A stretch of 47,297 nucleotides of DNA from positions 1-47,297 of the forward strand of contig JAUXWO010000119.1 in NCBI GenBank assembly GCA_030680175.1. Reading direction: 5' to 3'. Source of the stretch: Vicinamibacterales bacterium (lineage in GTDB: Bacteria; Acidobacteriota; Vicinamibacteria; Vicinamibacterales; UBA2999). The notes below the pieces were generated by a model. The model had not been told where the DNA came from and searched no databases. It saw only the letters and a program-made list of their open reading frames with translations. Both the position numbers and the translations under genes were made by a program. How positions within the stretch are numbered: the first letter of the stretch is position 1; every line of letters starts with the position of its first letter. Positions 34,148 to 42,876 of the stretch are shown in pieces.

Positions 34148-34226
34148 GGGATCAGGGATCGGGGATCAGGGAACAGGGAACAGGGAGGCATCTTCCGGTC
34201 CCCGATCCCTGGCCCCCGCCTCCCGC
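34148..34226. repeat. GGGATCA/GGGAACA heptad tract with inverted repeat (tract E)
   Basis: Five heptads of GGGATCA or GGGAACA type run from about 34148 to 34186. AGGGATCGGGGA (34154-34165) pairs perfectly with TCCCCGATCCCT (34199-34210). It separates two convergent genes and may serve as their shared transcript end. Confidence 0.8.
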
Positions 34227-35477
34227 CTACAGAAACCGAAACCAGACGAACAGCACGCTGAAGCCGACGAAGAACGTCAGGCCGAGCCAGCTCAGCACGC
34301 GCATCGCCATGCCGGGCCGCAGGGCTGCCGGTGTGTGCGATGACGTGATCAGGCGGTAGTTCAGGTAGCCGTAGACCGGCGCCGAGAGGAAGGCGAGGGT
34401 GGTCACCAGGTCGATGAGCCCGGTGAGCGAACTCGCGAACATCGTGATCAGCACGAGGGCGGCGAGGCACGTGATCGCCATCCACGTGGCATAGAGACGG
34501 TCAGGCCCGCCGAGCAGCTTCGGCGCCAGCAGGTGCGTGCCCTGCGCGAGCGCGCGCGGATATCCGTCAATCACCGTGAGCGTCGTCGAGAACATCGTGG
34601 TGAACGCCGCGAGGGCGATCACGGGGCCGGCCCAGCCGCCGAGCACCTGCTGGTAGACCTCGATGAGCTGCGTGGCGAAGCCGCCGCTGGAGTTCTGGAG
34701 CGTGAGGCCGGAGCCGTGCATCACCATGGCGCCGAGCCCGAGGAAGAAGATCGCCAGCACGGTCGTCATCCCGTAGCCGAAGTTGAAGTCGAAGCGCGCT
34801 TCCTCGACCGTCGTGCGGCGCCCGGTCTGACGCTCCCGCGCCTGAATCCAGAGCGACTGGAAGACCGAGATCTCGATGGGCGCCGGCATCCAGCCCATCA
34901 GCGCGATCAGGAAGGGCAGGGCCGCGATCGTCCAGGGCGAAGGGCTGATGAAGTCCGGCGGCGCCACCGGGCCGTGCCAGACCGCGGCGACGAACGCGGT
35001 AATCGTGGCGGCGGCGAGCACCGCCATGATGAGCTTCATGGTGCCGTCGAGGGCCCGGTAGTGGCCGCCCGCGAGCAGCGCCACGCAGATCCCCATCACC
35101 ACGACATTCCATATCGTCGGCGACAGCACGGTGCCGAAGAAATACTGCGCGAGCCCCGCGGTGACGAAGGTGACGCCGGCCGTGGAGCCGACCGCTGAAA
35201 AGGCCGCGAGCGCGAGGAACGCGTAGAGGAAGCCGCTGCCGAGCAGGCGGTATCCGTCGAGCAGGTTGTGCCCGGTGGCCACGGCGTAGCGATGGCCGTA
35301 CTCGAAGAACGGGTACTTGAGCAGGTTGATCAGCAGGACCACGGCGACGAGCTGGAAGCCGAAGTCGGCGCCGGCGCGCGTGGACTGCACGAGGTGCGAC
35401 ACGCCGATGGCGGCGCCGGCCATGAGCAGGCCGGGACCGCAGGCGCGCAACAGCGTCAGGAGCGTGGATGGTGACAT
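34227..35477 (-). CDS. Divergent NRAMP-like membrane transporter
   Basis: This 416-residue protein is predicted to have about eleven transmembrane helices in the LeuT-fold NRAMP pattern. In the first helix the canonical metal-binding DPGN is replaced by GVSH (GAAIGVSHLVQSTRAG). In helix six the usual MPH segment reads WMPAPIE, keeping the Met. The loss of Asp and Asn suggests altered specificity, as in NRAMP-related non-Mn transporters. The small HMA-domain gene lies just upstream on the same strand, 81 bp away. Substrate is uncertain. Confidence 0.8.
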   Translation of the reverse strand: MSPSTLLTLLRACGPGLLMAGAAIGVSHLVQSTRAGADFGFQLVAVVLLINLLKYPFFEYGHRYAVATGHNLLDGYRLLGSGFLYAFLALAAFSAVGSTAGVTFVTAGLAQYFFGTVLSPTIWNVVVMGICVALLAGGHYRALDGTMKLIMAVLAAATITAFVAAVWHGPVAPPDFISPSPWTIAALPFLIALMGWMPAPIEISVFQSLWIQARERQTGRRTTVEEARFDFNFGYGMTTVLAIFFLGLGAMVMHGSGLTLQNSSGGFATQLIEVYQQVLGGWAGPVIALAAFTTMFSTTLTVIDGYPRALAQGTHLLAPKLLGGPDRLYATWMAITCLAALVLITMFASSLTGLIDLVTTLAFLSAPVYGYLNYRLITSSHTPAALRPGMAMRVLSWLGLTFFVGFSVLFVWFRFL

Positions 35478-35558
35478 GGAGCGGCACTCGCGGACGTGCA
35501 GCGTCGGGGGACGGACGCACCAGGCAGCGGCGTCACGGGGGACCCGTCGAGGACGTCT

Positions 35559-35777
35559 TCAGGACTGAAGGTGGACGTGGTACCCAAGCGACGCGATCTT
35601 CGCGGCAATCTGGTCTGGCGAGACCTGGGCAGAGTCGTATGTGACCGAGACCTCGTTCGACTGATGCGACGCCGCCACGGCCGACACCCCTGGCAGGGCG
35701 CCGAGGGCGCGCTTCACGGCGTTCTCGCATCCGCCGCAGGTCATGCCGGTCACCGGGAGCGTCAGTTCTGCTGGCAT
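35559..35777 (-). CDS. Small HMA-domain metal-binding protein (CopZ-like)
   Basis: This 72-residue ferredoxin-fold protein has the heavy-metal site Met-Thr-Cys-Gly-Gly-Cys (residues 11-16) and the full HMA pattern ending PDQIAAKIASLGYHV. Such proteins carry Cu(I) or similar ions to P-type ATPases, but no ATPase gene is in this window. The neighbour is the NRAMP-like transporter, so a joint metal-handling role is possible. ATG 35777 is used; GTG 35780 is adjacent and equivalent. Confidence 0.9.
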   Translation of the reverse strand: MPAELTLPVTGMTCGGCENAVKRALGALPGVSAVAASHQSNEVSVTYDSAQVSPDQIAAKIASLGYHVHLQS

Positions 35778-35853
35778 CACGCGTCTGCCAGTGTAGCCGA
35801 TTCTCCGCCCGGCGCGGAACCGTGTCCGGCGGCGCGGCGGTGTCCGGGCATCG

Positions 35854-35859
35854 TATGAT
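35854..35859 (+). promoter_or_regulatory. -10 element upstream of the DUF2157-like gene
   Basis: TATGAT lies 11 bp before ATG 35871. The leader would be only about 5 nt, which would exclude most of the GAGGA word at 35861-35865 from acting as a ribosome-binding site. Confidence 0.45.
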
Positions 35860-35870
35860 CGAGGACGAAC

Positions 35871-36935
35871 ATGCCGGCCTCCGATCGCCTCTCGGCCCAG
35901 CAGCGGGTCCACCGCATCCTCGCCTTCCGGGACGAGTGCGCGGCGCTCCGCGCGGAAGGCCGCCTGCCGTTCTCCGAGCCGGACCTGGCCGCGGTGGCCG
36001 TGCACCACGAGGCGATCATCGCCGACCTGGCGGCCCGCTATGACGTGGACGCGACGGACGCGGCCGGCCGGCTGTCTCGCGGCCTTCGCATCGTCTCGTT
36101 CCTCGGCGCCGTCGCCCTGACCGCGTCGGCCTATGCTGCCGTATCGCGGGTCTGGGGCGCGATGGACGGGGCCTGGCAGGTGCTGTTCCTGACGGCGCTG
36201 CCCGTGACGGCCCTGGTGGCCGTCGAACTGAGCGCGCGGCGCGAGCGCACCCGGTACGTGGCCTGGCTGTTTGCGCTCGTGGCGTTCGGCTGCACGTGGC
36301 TGGCGATCGTCGGTGTCGCCGAGGTCTTGAACGTCGGGTTGCCGATGCCCGCTCTTTGGCTCGGCACGATTGCGTCGGTCGCCCTCGCGGCCGCCTATGG
36401 CTTCCGCCTGGTTTTCGCCGGGGCCATCGTGGCGCTCATCGTGTCGATCGGCGCCTCGCTCGTGTGGGCGACCGGGGCGGACTGGCGCATGGGCTGGGAG
36501 CGCATCGAGCCGCTGGCGATGGCGGCGCTGGCCGTGTTCGGGATGGCGCATCGACTGGCGCAGGCCGGCCCCGGCTTCGGGGCGGTCGCGCGCGGCGTGG
36601 CCGGCACGATCTTCCTCGGGGCGCTGCTGCTGCTGTCGACGACCGCCGAGGCCAGCCACCTGGTGCTGCCGCCGCCGGTGGTCGAGGCCATGTACCAGGC
36701 GTTCTTCCTCGTCGCCGCCCTTGCGACGATCACGATCGGACTCATGCGCCGGTGGCCCGAGATCGTGACACCGGCGACGACGCTGCTGGTGGTGTTCCTG
36801 CTGATACGCCTCGTCGACTGGTTCTGGGACGCGGTGCCGGCGTGGCTCTTCTTCCTGTTGCTGGCCGGACTCGCGTTCGCGAGCATCGCCGTGCTGCGCC
36901 GGATGCGCGACCAGCTCCTCGGAGGGCCCCGGTGA
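35871..36935 (+). CDS. DUF2157-like multi-pass membrane protein
   Basis: This 354-residue protein has a soluble N-terminal region of about 75 residues, then about ten hydrophobic segments. The overall arrangement (short charged start, then a long string of helices with FLGALLLLSTT and WDAVPAWLFFLLLAG) resembles DUF2157 proteins, which have no assigned function. It overlaps the next gene by 4 bp, as DUF2157-type genes often do with DUF4824-type partners. Confidence 0.65.
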   Translation: MPASDRLSAQQRVHRILAFRDECAALRAEGRLPFSEPDLAAVAVHHEAIIADLAARYDVDATDAAGRLSRGLRIVSFLGAVALTASAYAAVSRVWGAMDGAWQVLFLTALPVTALVAVELSARRERTRYVAWLFALVAFGCTWLAIVGVAEVLNVGLPMPALWLGTIASVALAAAYGFRLVFAGAIVALIVSIGASLVWATGADWRMGWERIEPLAMAALAVFGMAHRLAQAGPGFGAVARGVAGTIFLGALLLLSTTAEASHLVLPPPVVEAMYQAFFLVAALATITIGLMRRWPEIVTPATTLLVVFLLIRLVDWFWDAVPAWLFFLLLAGLAFASIAVLRRMRDQLLGGPR

Positions 36936-37663
36936 TTCGCGTCGTGGTGAACATCATCCCCGTGCTGATGGCCGTGGGCTGGCTGGTCGCAACCGGTGTC
37001 TGGAACCGCACCGAGGCCGTGGCCCGCGTCACGCTGACCGCGCGTGAGGCCGCGTGGCGTCCCGGCGAGGGGACGGCGCCGTCGCGCCTGTCGATCACCT
37101 GGGAGCCCCGTGCCGACCCGCTCGATGCCCGCAACTGGCTGACCGACGATCGCCTCCGGCGCCTCGGCTTCGACCTCAGCATGCCCGCGTCGGCGCCGCC
37201 GGCCGGCCGCGTCTACGGACGGATGCTGCCGCGTCGTGCGTGGGTGGTCTTCGAACTCGACGGGGAGGCCTGGCGGGCGATTGAACGCCGTCAGGCCCTG
37301 GCCGGCGGTGACGAGGGCGGCGGACGATTCGCGTCCAGGCTGGTGCCCATCGATGCCGGACCCGACGCCGCGGAGCTGGCCGCGAAGTACGGGGAGGGCC
37401 GCCATCTGATCATTCCGGCGTGGATCGAACTGCAGTGGCGGGGGCCGGAGGCTGGAGGGCCGCTCGTCTACGGCGCCATCCGCGCCCTTGACCCGCCATC
37501 CATCACGGTGCCTCCAGGGCTGGCCGCGCACCTGCGCGCGCTGGCGCCGGCGCCAGCCGCACCGGACCGGCGGCCCGGTGTGCCACCCGCCACCCCTGCG
37601 CGGTACGAGGTCGAGGTCGCGGTGGGACGTCTCGGCATCCCCTGGATCGTCGAGATCCGCTGA
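36932..37663 (+). CDS. DUF4824-like membrane-anchored protein
   Basis: This 243-residue protein starts at a GTG within the stop of the upstream gene. One N-terminal transmembrane helix (residues 3-22) is followed by a soluble domain beginning VARVTLTAREAAWRPGEGTAPSRLSITWEP, in pieces, which matches my recollection of DUF4824. A Pro/Ala-rich linker precedes a final strand. The strict coupling to the DUF2157-like gene suggests they form one complex. Function unknown. Confidence 0.6.
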   Translation: MIRVVVNIIPVLMAVGWLVATGVWNRTEAVARVTLTAREAAWRPGEGTAPSRLSITWEPRADPLDARNWLTDDRLRRLGFDLSMPASAPPAGRVYGRMLPRRAWVVFELDGEAWRAIERRQALAGGDEGGGRFASRLVPIDAGPDAAELAAKYGEGRHLIIPAWIELQWRGPEAGGPLVYGAIRALDPPSITVPPGLAAHLRALAPAPAAPDRRPGVPPATPARYEVEVAVGRLGIPWIVEIR

Positions 37664-37689
37664 GACGGCCGCCCCCGCAGTCGCGGGCC

Positions 37690-38943
37690 TCAGAACGCGA
37701 AGACGATGGCGAGGCTGCCGAAGTGGCCGCTGCCGGCGCCCGTGCGGTACTCGGTGTCGAAGTGCGTGTACTGCAGCGCCGCCGTGACCTGCGGGTGCAG
37801 CCGGTACATCGCATTGCCCCAGACGATGCGGTTCCGCGTGCGCGCGATGGCCGCGCTCAGGCCGTCGGTCTCGGGGTCGTCGATCCCGGCGCCGGCGTGG
37901 AGTGTCCAGAGCGGGGCCGGCAGCAGCGCGAGCTGGACCCAGCCGCCACGGGCGTCGATCGCCTCGATCCGCGATCCCGCAATCGACACCCCCTGGATCA
38001 CGCCGGCCTGAAACGTGTCGAGGTTGCTGCCCGTCCAGGCTTCGCCCGACAGGGTGGCCTTTGAATGCAGGACGAGCTGCAGATCGACGGCCGCACCCCA
38101 CGTGCTGAGCGTCTCCGGCTCGACGGCCTCGCGGCCGTAGTGCACCGACGCCCCGAGGGCCTGCGCGCGTCCGTGCCGCGTGCCGGTGAGCGCCACGCGT
38201 CCTTCGTAGAACGGCTGTCCGGAGCGCTCGCCCGAGAGCGAGGGCAGGTCGGCGAGCGAGCCGGCAGCCGTCGCGTCGCCTCCGCCGAGTGGACGGAGGA
38301 TGCCGGCCTGTACGAGCAGGCGCGCCGAGTCGCCGACCGCCACGCTGCGCTCGGCGCGGAGCTGCGGCAGCCGCATCCAGGGGTTGCCGCTGGCGGCCCC
38401 GAGGGGGACGGCGAAGTGGGAGAACGACGCGGGGTTGAGCGGCGCGAAGATCGCCCAGTCCTGCCCCGCGACGATCGACCATCCTGACGTGTGCCGCAGC
38501 GTGATCAGGGCCAGGCGCATCCGCGGCTGGTTGAAAACGGCGCCATGACCCGCGTTGGGCCGCGCGCCGAAGAAGTCCATCTCCACCTGCGCCGACGGCG
38601 TCCACGAGGAGCTGCCGGCGCCGAACTGGACGCGGAGTCCGAGGCGTGTCTGCCGCGCCGTCATGTGGACGTCGCCCACCTCCGACGCGTCGAGCCCCCC
38701 GGGCACCGTCTGACCGCCGATCGGCGGCGGCTGGAGCCGCGTCCCATCGGCGACCGCCCACAGCGGGATGTCCGGGATGAAGAGCTGCGTGGTCGCCGCG
38801 CTCGTGTTGGCCACGACGGTGCCGTAGAAGGTGAAGACGGGGCCTGTGGGGTCGTCGCCCGCCGGCGTCTGCGCGGCGGCGGAGGGCGCGGCGATCCACG
38901 AGGCGAGGAGCGCGCCGGCGATGGCGAGTGCGGGTCGGGGCAT
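37690..38943 (-). CDS. Outer-membrane beta-barrel, DcaP-like porin
   Basis: This 417-residue protein has a signal peptide (residues about 1-25, ending SAAAQT). Alternating amphipathic strands continue to a C-terminal AIVFAF, the terminal-Phe signal of barrels. The segments TARQTRLGLRVQFG, VEMDFFGARP and WSIVAGQDWAIFAP recall DcaP-like porins (RxSRFGL..., GxTDFFG..., GQTWSTF). Substrate is unknown. It is directly downstream of the acyl-CoA dehydrogenase gene on the same strand, 45 bp apart. Confidence 0.7.
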   Translation of the reverse strand: MPRPALAIAGALLASWIAAPSAAAQTPAGDDPTGPVFTFYGTVVANTSAATTQLFIPDIPLWAVADGTRLQPPPIGGQTVPGGLDASEVGDVHMTARQTRLGLRVQFGAGSSSWTPSAQVEMDFFGARPNAGHGAVFNQPRMRLALITLRHTSGWSIVAGQDWAIFAPLNPASFSHFAVPLGAASGNPWMRLPQLRAERSVAVGDSARLLVQAGILRPLGGGDATAAGSLADLPSLSGERSGQPFYEGRVALTGTRHGRAQALGASVHYGREAVEPETLSTWGAAVDLQLVLHSKATLSGEAWTGSNLDTFQAGVIQGVSIAGSRIEAIDARGGWVQLALLPAPLWTLHAGAGIDDPETDGLSAAIARTRNRIVWGNAMYRLHPQVTAALQYTHFDTEYRTGAGSGHFGSLAIVFAF

Positions 38944-38988
38944 CCAATCACTCCTGCAGGGCGCCGCGCGGCGGCCGGCCAGGCCGCG

Positions 38989-40152
38989 TCAGCCCATGAT
39001 CTGCTTGGCGATCGTCATCAGCTGCATGTTCGACGTGCCCTCGTAGATCTGGCCGATCTTGGCGTCGCGGAACAGCTTCTCGACCGGGTAGTCGCGGACG
39101 AAGCCGTAGCCGCCGTACAGGTTCACGGCCATCGAGGTGACGCGCTCGGCCATCTCCGACGAGACGATCTTGCACATCGCCGCCTCGGTCAGGAACGGCA
39201 GGCCGGCGTCGCGCAGCCGCGCGGAGTTGTAGACGAGCAGGCGCGCCGACTCGAGGTCGGTGGCCATCCGGGCAATCTGGAACTGCACGCCCTGGAAGTC
39301 GGCAATGGCCTTGCCGAACTGCTTGCGCTCCTTGACGTACTTCACCGTGTGGTCGAGCGCGGCCTGGCCGATGCCGAGCATCTGGGCCCCGATGCCAATC
39401 CGCCCCTCGTTGAGCGTCTCGATTGCCACCTTGTAGCCCTTGCCCACGTCGCCGAGGATGTTCGCCTTCGGGACGACGCAGTCCTCGAACAGCAGCTCGC
39501 ACGTGCTGCTGGCGCGGATGCCGAGCTTGTCTTCCTTCTTGCCGACCGTGAAGCCGGGCGTGCCCCGCTCGACGATGAACGCCGTGATCCCGCGGTACCC
39601 GGCCTCGGGGTTGATGTTTGCGAAGACCAGGAAGATGTCGGCTTCGTTGCCGTTGGTGATCCAGAGCTTCCGTCCCGTGATCGCGTAGCCGTCGCCCTGC
39701 TCGACGGCGCGCGTCGTCAGCGCGAACGCGTCGCTGCCCGAGCCGGCCTCCGACAGGCAGTACGCGCCCACGGTGTCGGCGGACAGCCGCGTCAGGTAGC
39801 GCTGCTTCACCTCGTCGGAGCCCCAGCGGACGAAGGCATTGATGACGAGCGTGTTCTGCACGTCCACGAGCACACCGACGGACGGGTCCACGCGCGACAG
39901 CGCTTCGACGGCGAGCACCGAGTGGAAGAACGTCGCGCCGGCGCCGCCGTACTGCTCGGGCACCTCGATGCCCATGACGCCGAGGTCGAACAGCTGCCCG
40001 AGCAGCGCCTTCGAGAACTTCGCGTGCTCGTCCATCTCGGAGACGAGCGGCCGGATTTCCTTGTCGGCGAACTCGTACACGCTGTCGCGGAAGATCACTT
40101 CATCTTCGGTGAGGCGGGTGAGGGGCGCTACGGCGTCGTGCTTCTCGGTCAC
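38989..40152 (-). CDS. Acyl-CoA dehydrogenase (short/branched chain type)
   Basis: This 387-residue flavoenzyme introduces an alpha-beta double bond into acyl-CoA and passes electrons to ETF. It has normal length and all three domains. The middle-domain flavin segment CLSEAGSGSDAFALTT and KLWITNGNEADIFLVFA are intact. The catalytic Glu is in GQIYEGTSNMQLMTIAK near the C-terminus. Starts at GTG 40152 with TGGAG upstream. With the predicted butyryl/isobutyryl-CoA mutase nearby, a short-chain substrate is plausible. Confidence 0.92.
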   Translation of the reverse strand: MTEKHDAVAPLTRLTEDEVIFRDSVYEFADKEIRPLVSEMDEHAKFSKALLGQLFDLGVMGIEVPEQYGGAGATFFHSVLAVEALSRVDPSVGVLVDVQNTLVINAFVRWGSDEVKQRYLTRLSADTVGAYCLSEAGSGSDAFALTTRAVEQGDGYAITGRKLWITNGNEADIFLVFANINPEAGYRGITAFIVERGTPGFTVGKKEDKLGIRASSTCELLFEDCVVPKANILGDVGKGYKVAIETLNEGRIGIGAQMLGIGQAALDHTVKYVKERKQFGKAIADFQGVQFQIARMATDLESARLLVYNSARLRDAGLPFLTEAAMCKIVSSEMAERVTSMAVNLYGGYGFVRDYPVEKLFRDAKIGQIYEGTSNMQLMTIAKQIMG

Positions 40153-40264
40153 GGACAGGCTCCAGGGATCAAGGCGGTGGTCATGAGGACGGGAATTAGG
40201 TGCGGCGGCGGCCGGCTGGTCCGCCGCTGCCGCAGACGCGCAATGGTATCATCGAGTGCACGAG
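40153..40264 (+). promoter_or_regulatory. Divergent gap with a possible VWFA-gene promoter
   Basis: TGGTATCAT (40244-40252) contains a TATCAT -10 with an extended TG on the plus strand. It would give the VWFA gene a leader of about 270 nt that includes the REP-like cluster. The rest of this 112-bp segment shows nothing recognisable. Confidence 0.35.
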
Positions 40265-40441
40265 GGCACTAGTGGGGTGTCGTCGACGATCTACTACCGG
40301 GCCGCCCGTTGGGCGGCCCGCAGAATCGCGGCGGAGCAAAGGCGCTGGTAGTACCCCGGCAGTCGATACACTCCACTAGTGGAGTGCCTCGACCGAAGAG
40401 GCGCTGGTAGTCCCTCGGCAGTCGAGACACTCCGCTGGGAG
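40265..40441. mobile_element. REP/MITE-like palindromic element cluster
   Basis: CACTAGTGGGGTG at 40267 and CACTCCACTAGTG ending at 40382 are near-perfect terminal inverted repeats. They enclose a perfect 10-bp hairpin CGGGCCGCCC-GTT-GGGCGGCCCG (40298-40320). The motif beginning GGCGCTGGTAGT occurs at 40341 and again at 40400, about 34 bp with three mismatches. A second stem pairs 40381-40400 with 40414-40434. The GTAG next to each palindrome is typical of REPs moved by RAYT transposases. No transposase is present here. Confidence 0.75.
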
Positions 40442-40532
40442 CGGCGACCCACGACCCGTATGTGATCCGCGCCATCCGTGGGCGCCAGGCGAGGGGCCGT
40501 GCGGTCGGCGCGTCCGGCCCGCAAGGGGGACC

Positions 40533-42599
40533 ATGAGAGACGCGCGCGGTCTGTGGGCACGCTCCGTTCTGCTGGCGGCGGCCCTTTCGGTCGTGCCCCT
40601 GTCGGCGCAGCAGCCACCACCGCCACCGGCCCCGGCGGAGGGCGAGCCGGCCGAGGCCCCGGAGCAGCCCGTCTTCCGTGCCGGGATCAACTTCGTCCGT
40701 GTCGACGTCATCGCGACCGACCGCGACGGCAATCCGGTCACCGACCTCACGCCCGGGGACTTCGAGGTCTTCGAGGACAACGCCCCGCAGACCATCGAGA
40801 CCTTCCGGCTGATCCAGCTCGACGGCCAGACGGTCATCCCGCCGACGCGGCGCATCGTCACCCGCAACGACGAAGAGACCGCCGCGCAGCAGGAAGACGC
40901 GCGCATCTTCGTCTTCTTTCTCGACGACTACCACGTGCGTCTCGGCAGCAGCATGTCCGCGCGCCGGCATCTCGTGGAGTTCGTCCAGACGCGGCTCGGG
41001 CCGAACGACCTGCTGGCGGTGATGTACCCGCTCAGCCCGCTCGACACCGTCGTGCTGACGCGGGACCACCAGTCGGTCATCCGCATGCTGGAGCGCTTCG
41101 AGGGCCGCAAGTTCGACTACAAGCCGCGCAACAGCACCGAGATGCAGTACCAGTTCTATCCGGCCGAGGCCGTGGAGCGCATCCGGCGGCAGGTGTCGCT
41201 CTCGGCGATCGAAGGGCTGACGATCCGGCTGGGCTCGCTGCGCGAGGGACGCAAGGCCATCATCCTGGTGAGCGAGGGCTACCTCACCATGCTCCCGCCA
41301 CAGCTGCGCGACCCGAACGCCGGCATGCCGGGCGTGGGCAACCCCGCGCGGGGCAATCCCTTCGCGGGGGAGGGCAGTCTCAACGAAGACCGCGCGCAGT
41401 TTGCCGCGGGCGCCGACCTGCAGCAGGAGCTGCGGGACGTGTTCGACAGCGCGAACCGGAACAACACGTCCATCTACGCCGTGGATCCGCGCGGGCTGGC
41501 GTCCGGCGAGTTCGACATCTCCCAGAACGTCGGGACGCAGATGAGCCAGACGGCGCTCAACCAGACGACCGACACGCTCCGCGTGCTGGCGGACCAGACC
41601 GATGGCCGCGCGATCGTGAACATGAACGACCTCGGCCGGGGCCTGGCCCAGGTCGTGCGCGACTCGAGCGCCTACTACCTGCTCGGCTACAACTCCACCG
41701 GGGCGCCGAGCGACGGCAAGTTCCACCGCATTCGCGTACGGGTGCGGCGCCCGGGCGTGGAGGTCCGCGCGCGCCGGGGGTACTGGGCGCTCACCGCGGA
41801 GGAGACGGCGGCCGCCCTCGCGCCGGCGCGCGAGGGCCCGGCCCCGGAGGTGATGTCGGCGCTGGCGGAGCTGGCCGACCACGCACGTCCGCGTCCCGTG
41901 CGCACCTGGGTGGGCCGCACCGTGGGCTCGGACGGCCACTCGGAAGTCACGCTCGTGTGGGAGCCCGTGCCGCCGCCGCCGGGCGTCCGGCGCGAAGCCG
42001 CCTCGCACGTGTCGGTCGTCGCGAGTGCGGCGGACGGGACGGTGGTGTACCGCGGCCGTGTGCCCGGGGAAGGGGAGACGGCCGCATCCGGCCCCGCCGG
42101 CCGTCCCGGCGCGCACGTGCGATTCCCCGCCCCCCCCGGCCGCCTGCAGTTGCGGCTGTCGATGGAGGGTGAGGACGGCGTCATCGACAGCGAAGACCGC
42201 GAGATGATCGTTCCCGATCCCACCGCGCCAGACGTGCGAATCGGGACGCCGCAGGTGCACGTCGCACGGACGGTGCCGGAGTTTCGTCGCATCGCTGGCG
42301 ACCCCGAGGCCGTGCCGACGGCGTCACGCGAGTTCCGCCGGACCGAGCGGCTGCTCGTGCGGCTGGAGGCCGCCGCTCCTGGCGGCGCCGCGCCCACGGT
42401 CGTGGCGCGCCTGTTGAACCGTGCGGGTGACCCGATGTCGGAACTGACGGTGGCTGCGCCGGCGGACAGCGGCGGCCCGTTCAGCATCGACTTCCCGCTG
42501 TCGAGCATCCCGCCCGGCGAGTACCTGATGGAGTTTGCCGCCGGGCAGGACGGCCTCGACACGGTCAAGGAACTGATCGCGTTCCGGGTGGGATCTTAA
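40533..42599 (+). CDS. Secreted VWFA-related protein (acidobacterial type)
   Basis: This 688-residue protein has a signal peptide (residues about 8-25) and a Pro-rich linker. An N-terminal beta-sandwich (FVRVDVIATDRDGNPVTDLTPGDFEVFEDN, in pieces) is the hallmark of the TIGR03436 acidobacterial VWFA-related family. The VWFA domain (about 125-390) contains FVFFLDDYHVRL with a metal-site-like Asp, and RKAIILVSEGY. The second half is beta-rich and Pro/Gly-rich. The start has AAGGGGG 4-5 bp upstream. Function is unknown; the family is expanded in Acidobacteriota. Confidence 0.85.
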   Translation: MRDARGLWARSVLLAAALSVVPLSAQQPPPPPAPAEGEPAEAPEQPVFRAGINFVRVDVIATDRDGNPVTDLTPGDFEVFEDNAPQTIETFRLIQLDGQTVIPPTRRIVTRNDEETAAQQEDARIFVFFLDDYHVRLGSSMSARRHLVEFVQTRLGPNDLLAVMYPLSPLDTVVLTRDHQSVIRMLERFEGRKFDYKPRNSTEMQYQFYPAEAVERIRRQVSLSAIEGLTIRLGSLREGRKAIILVSEGYLTMLPPQLRDPNAGMPGVGNPARGNPFAGEGSLNEDRAQFAAGADLQQELRDVFDSANRNNTSIYAVDPRGLASGEFDISQNVGTQMSQTALNQTTDTLRVLADQTDGRAIVNMNDLGRGLAQVVRDSSAYYLLGYNSTGAPSDGKFHRIRVRVRRPGVEVRARRGYWALTAEETAAALAPAREGPAPEVMSALAELADHARPRPVRTWVGRTVGSDGHSEVTLVWEPVPPPPGVRREAASHVSVVASAADGTVVYRGRVPGEGETAASGPAGRPGAHVRFPAPPGRLQLRLSMEGEDGVIDSEDREMIVPDPTAPDVRIGTPQVHVARTVPEFRRIAGDPEAVPTASREFRRTERLLVRLEAAAPGGAAPTVVARLLNRAGDPMSELTVAAPADSGGPFSIDFPLSSIPPGEYLMEFAAGQDGLDTVKELIAFRVGS

Positions 42600-42611
42600 A
42601 AGGGGTGCTGA

Positions 42612-42870
42612 AGGGCTGTTGGCTTTCGGCTCTCAGCTCTCAGCTCTCAGCTTTCGGCTTTCGGCTCTCGGCATCGGCCCACGGCTCTGCGGCCCGGCAC
42701 CCTGGCCACCCCGGGCACCCGGGCACCCTGGGCACCCCGGGCACCTTGGGCACCCCGGGCACCTTGGGCACCCCGGGCACCTTGGGCACCCCGGGCACCT
42801 TGGGCACCCCGGGCACCTTGGGCACCCCGGGCACCCTGGGCACCCGGGCACCCTGGGCACCCTGGGCACC
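42612..42870. repeat. Composite repeat: inverted B tract plus GGGCACCTT/GGGCACCCC 9-mer tract (D1)
   Basis: From 42612 to about 42685 the sequence reads CTCTCAG/CTTTCGG heptads, the reverse complement of the AGCCGAA-type B tract. From 42694 to 42870, 9-bp units alternate GGGCACCTT and GGGCACCCC, giving a near-perfect 18-bp period. It fills the gap between the convergent VWFA and gdhA genes. Confidence 0.92.
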
Positions 42871-42876
42871 TAGTTC

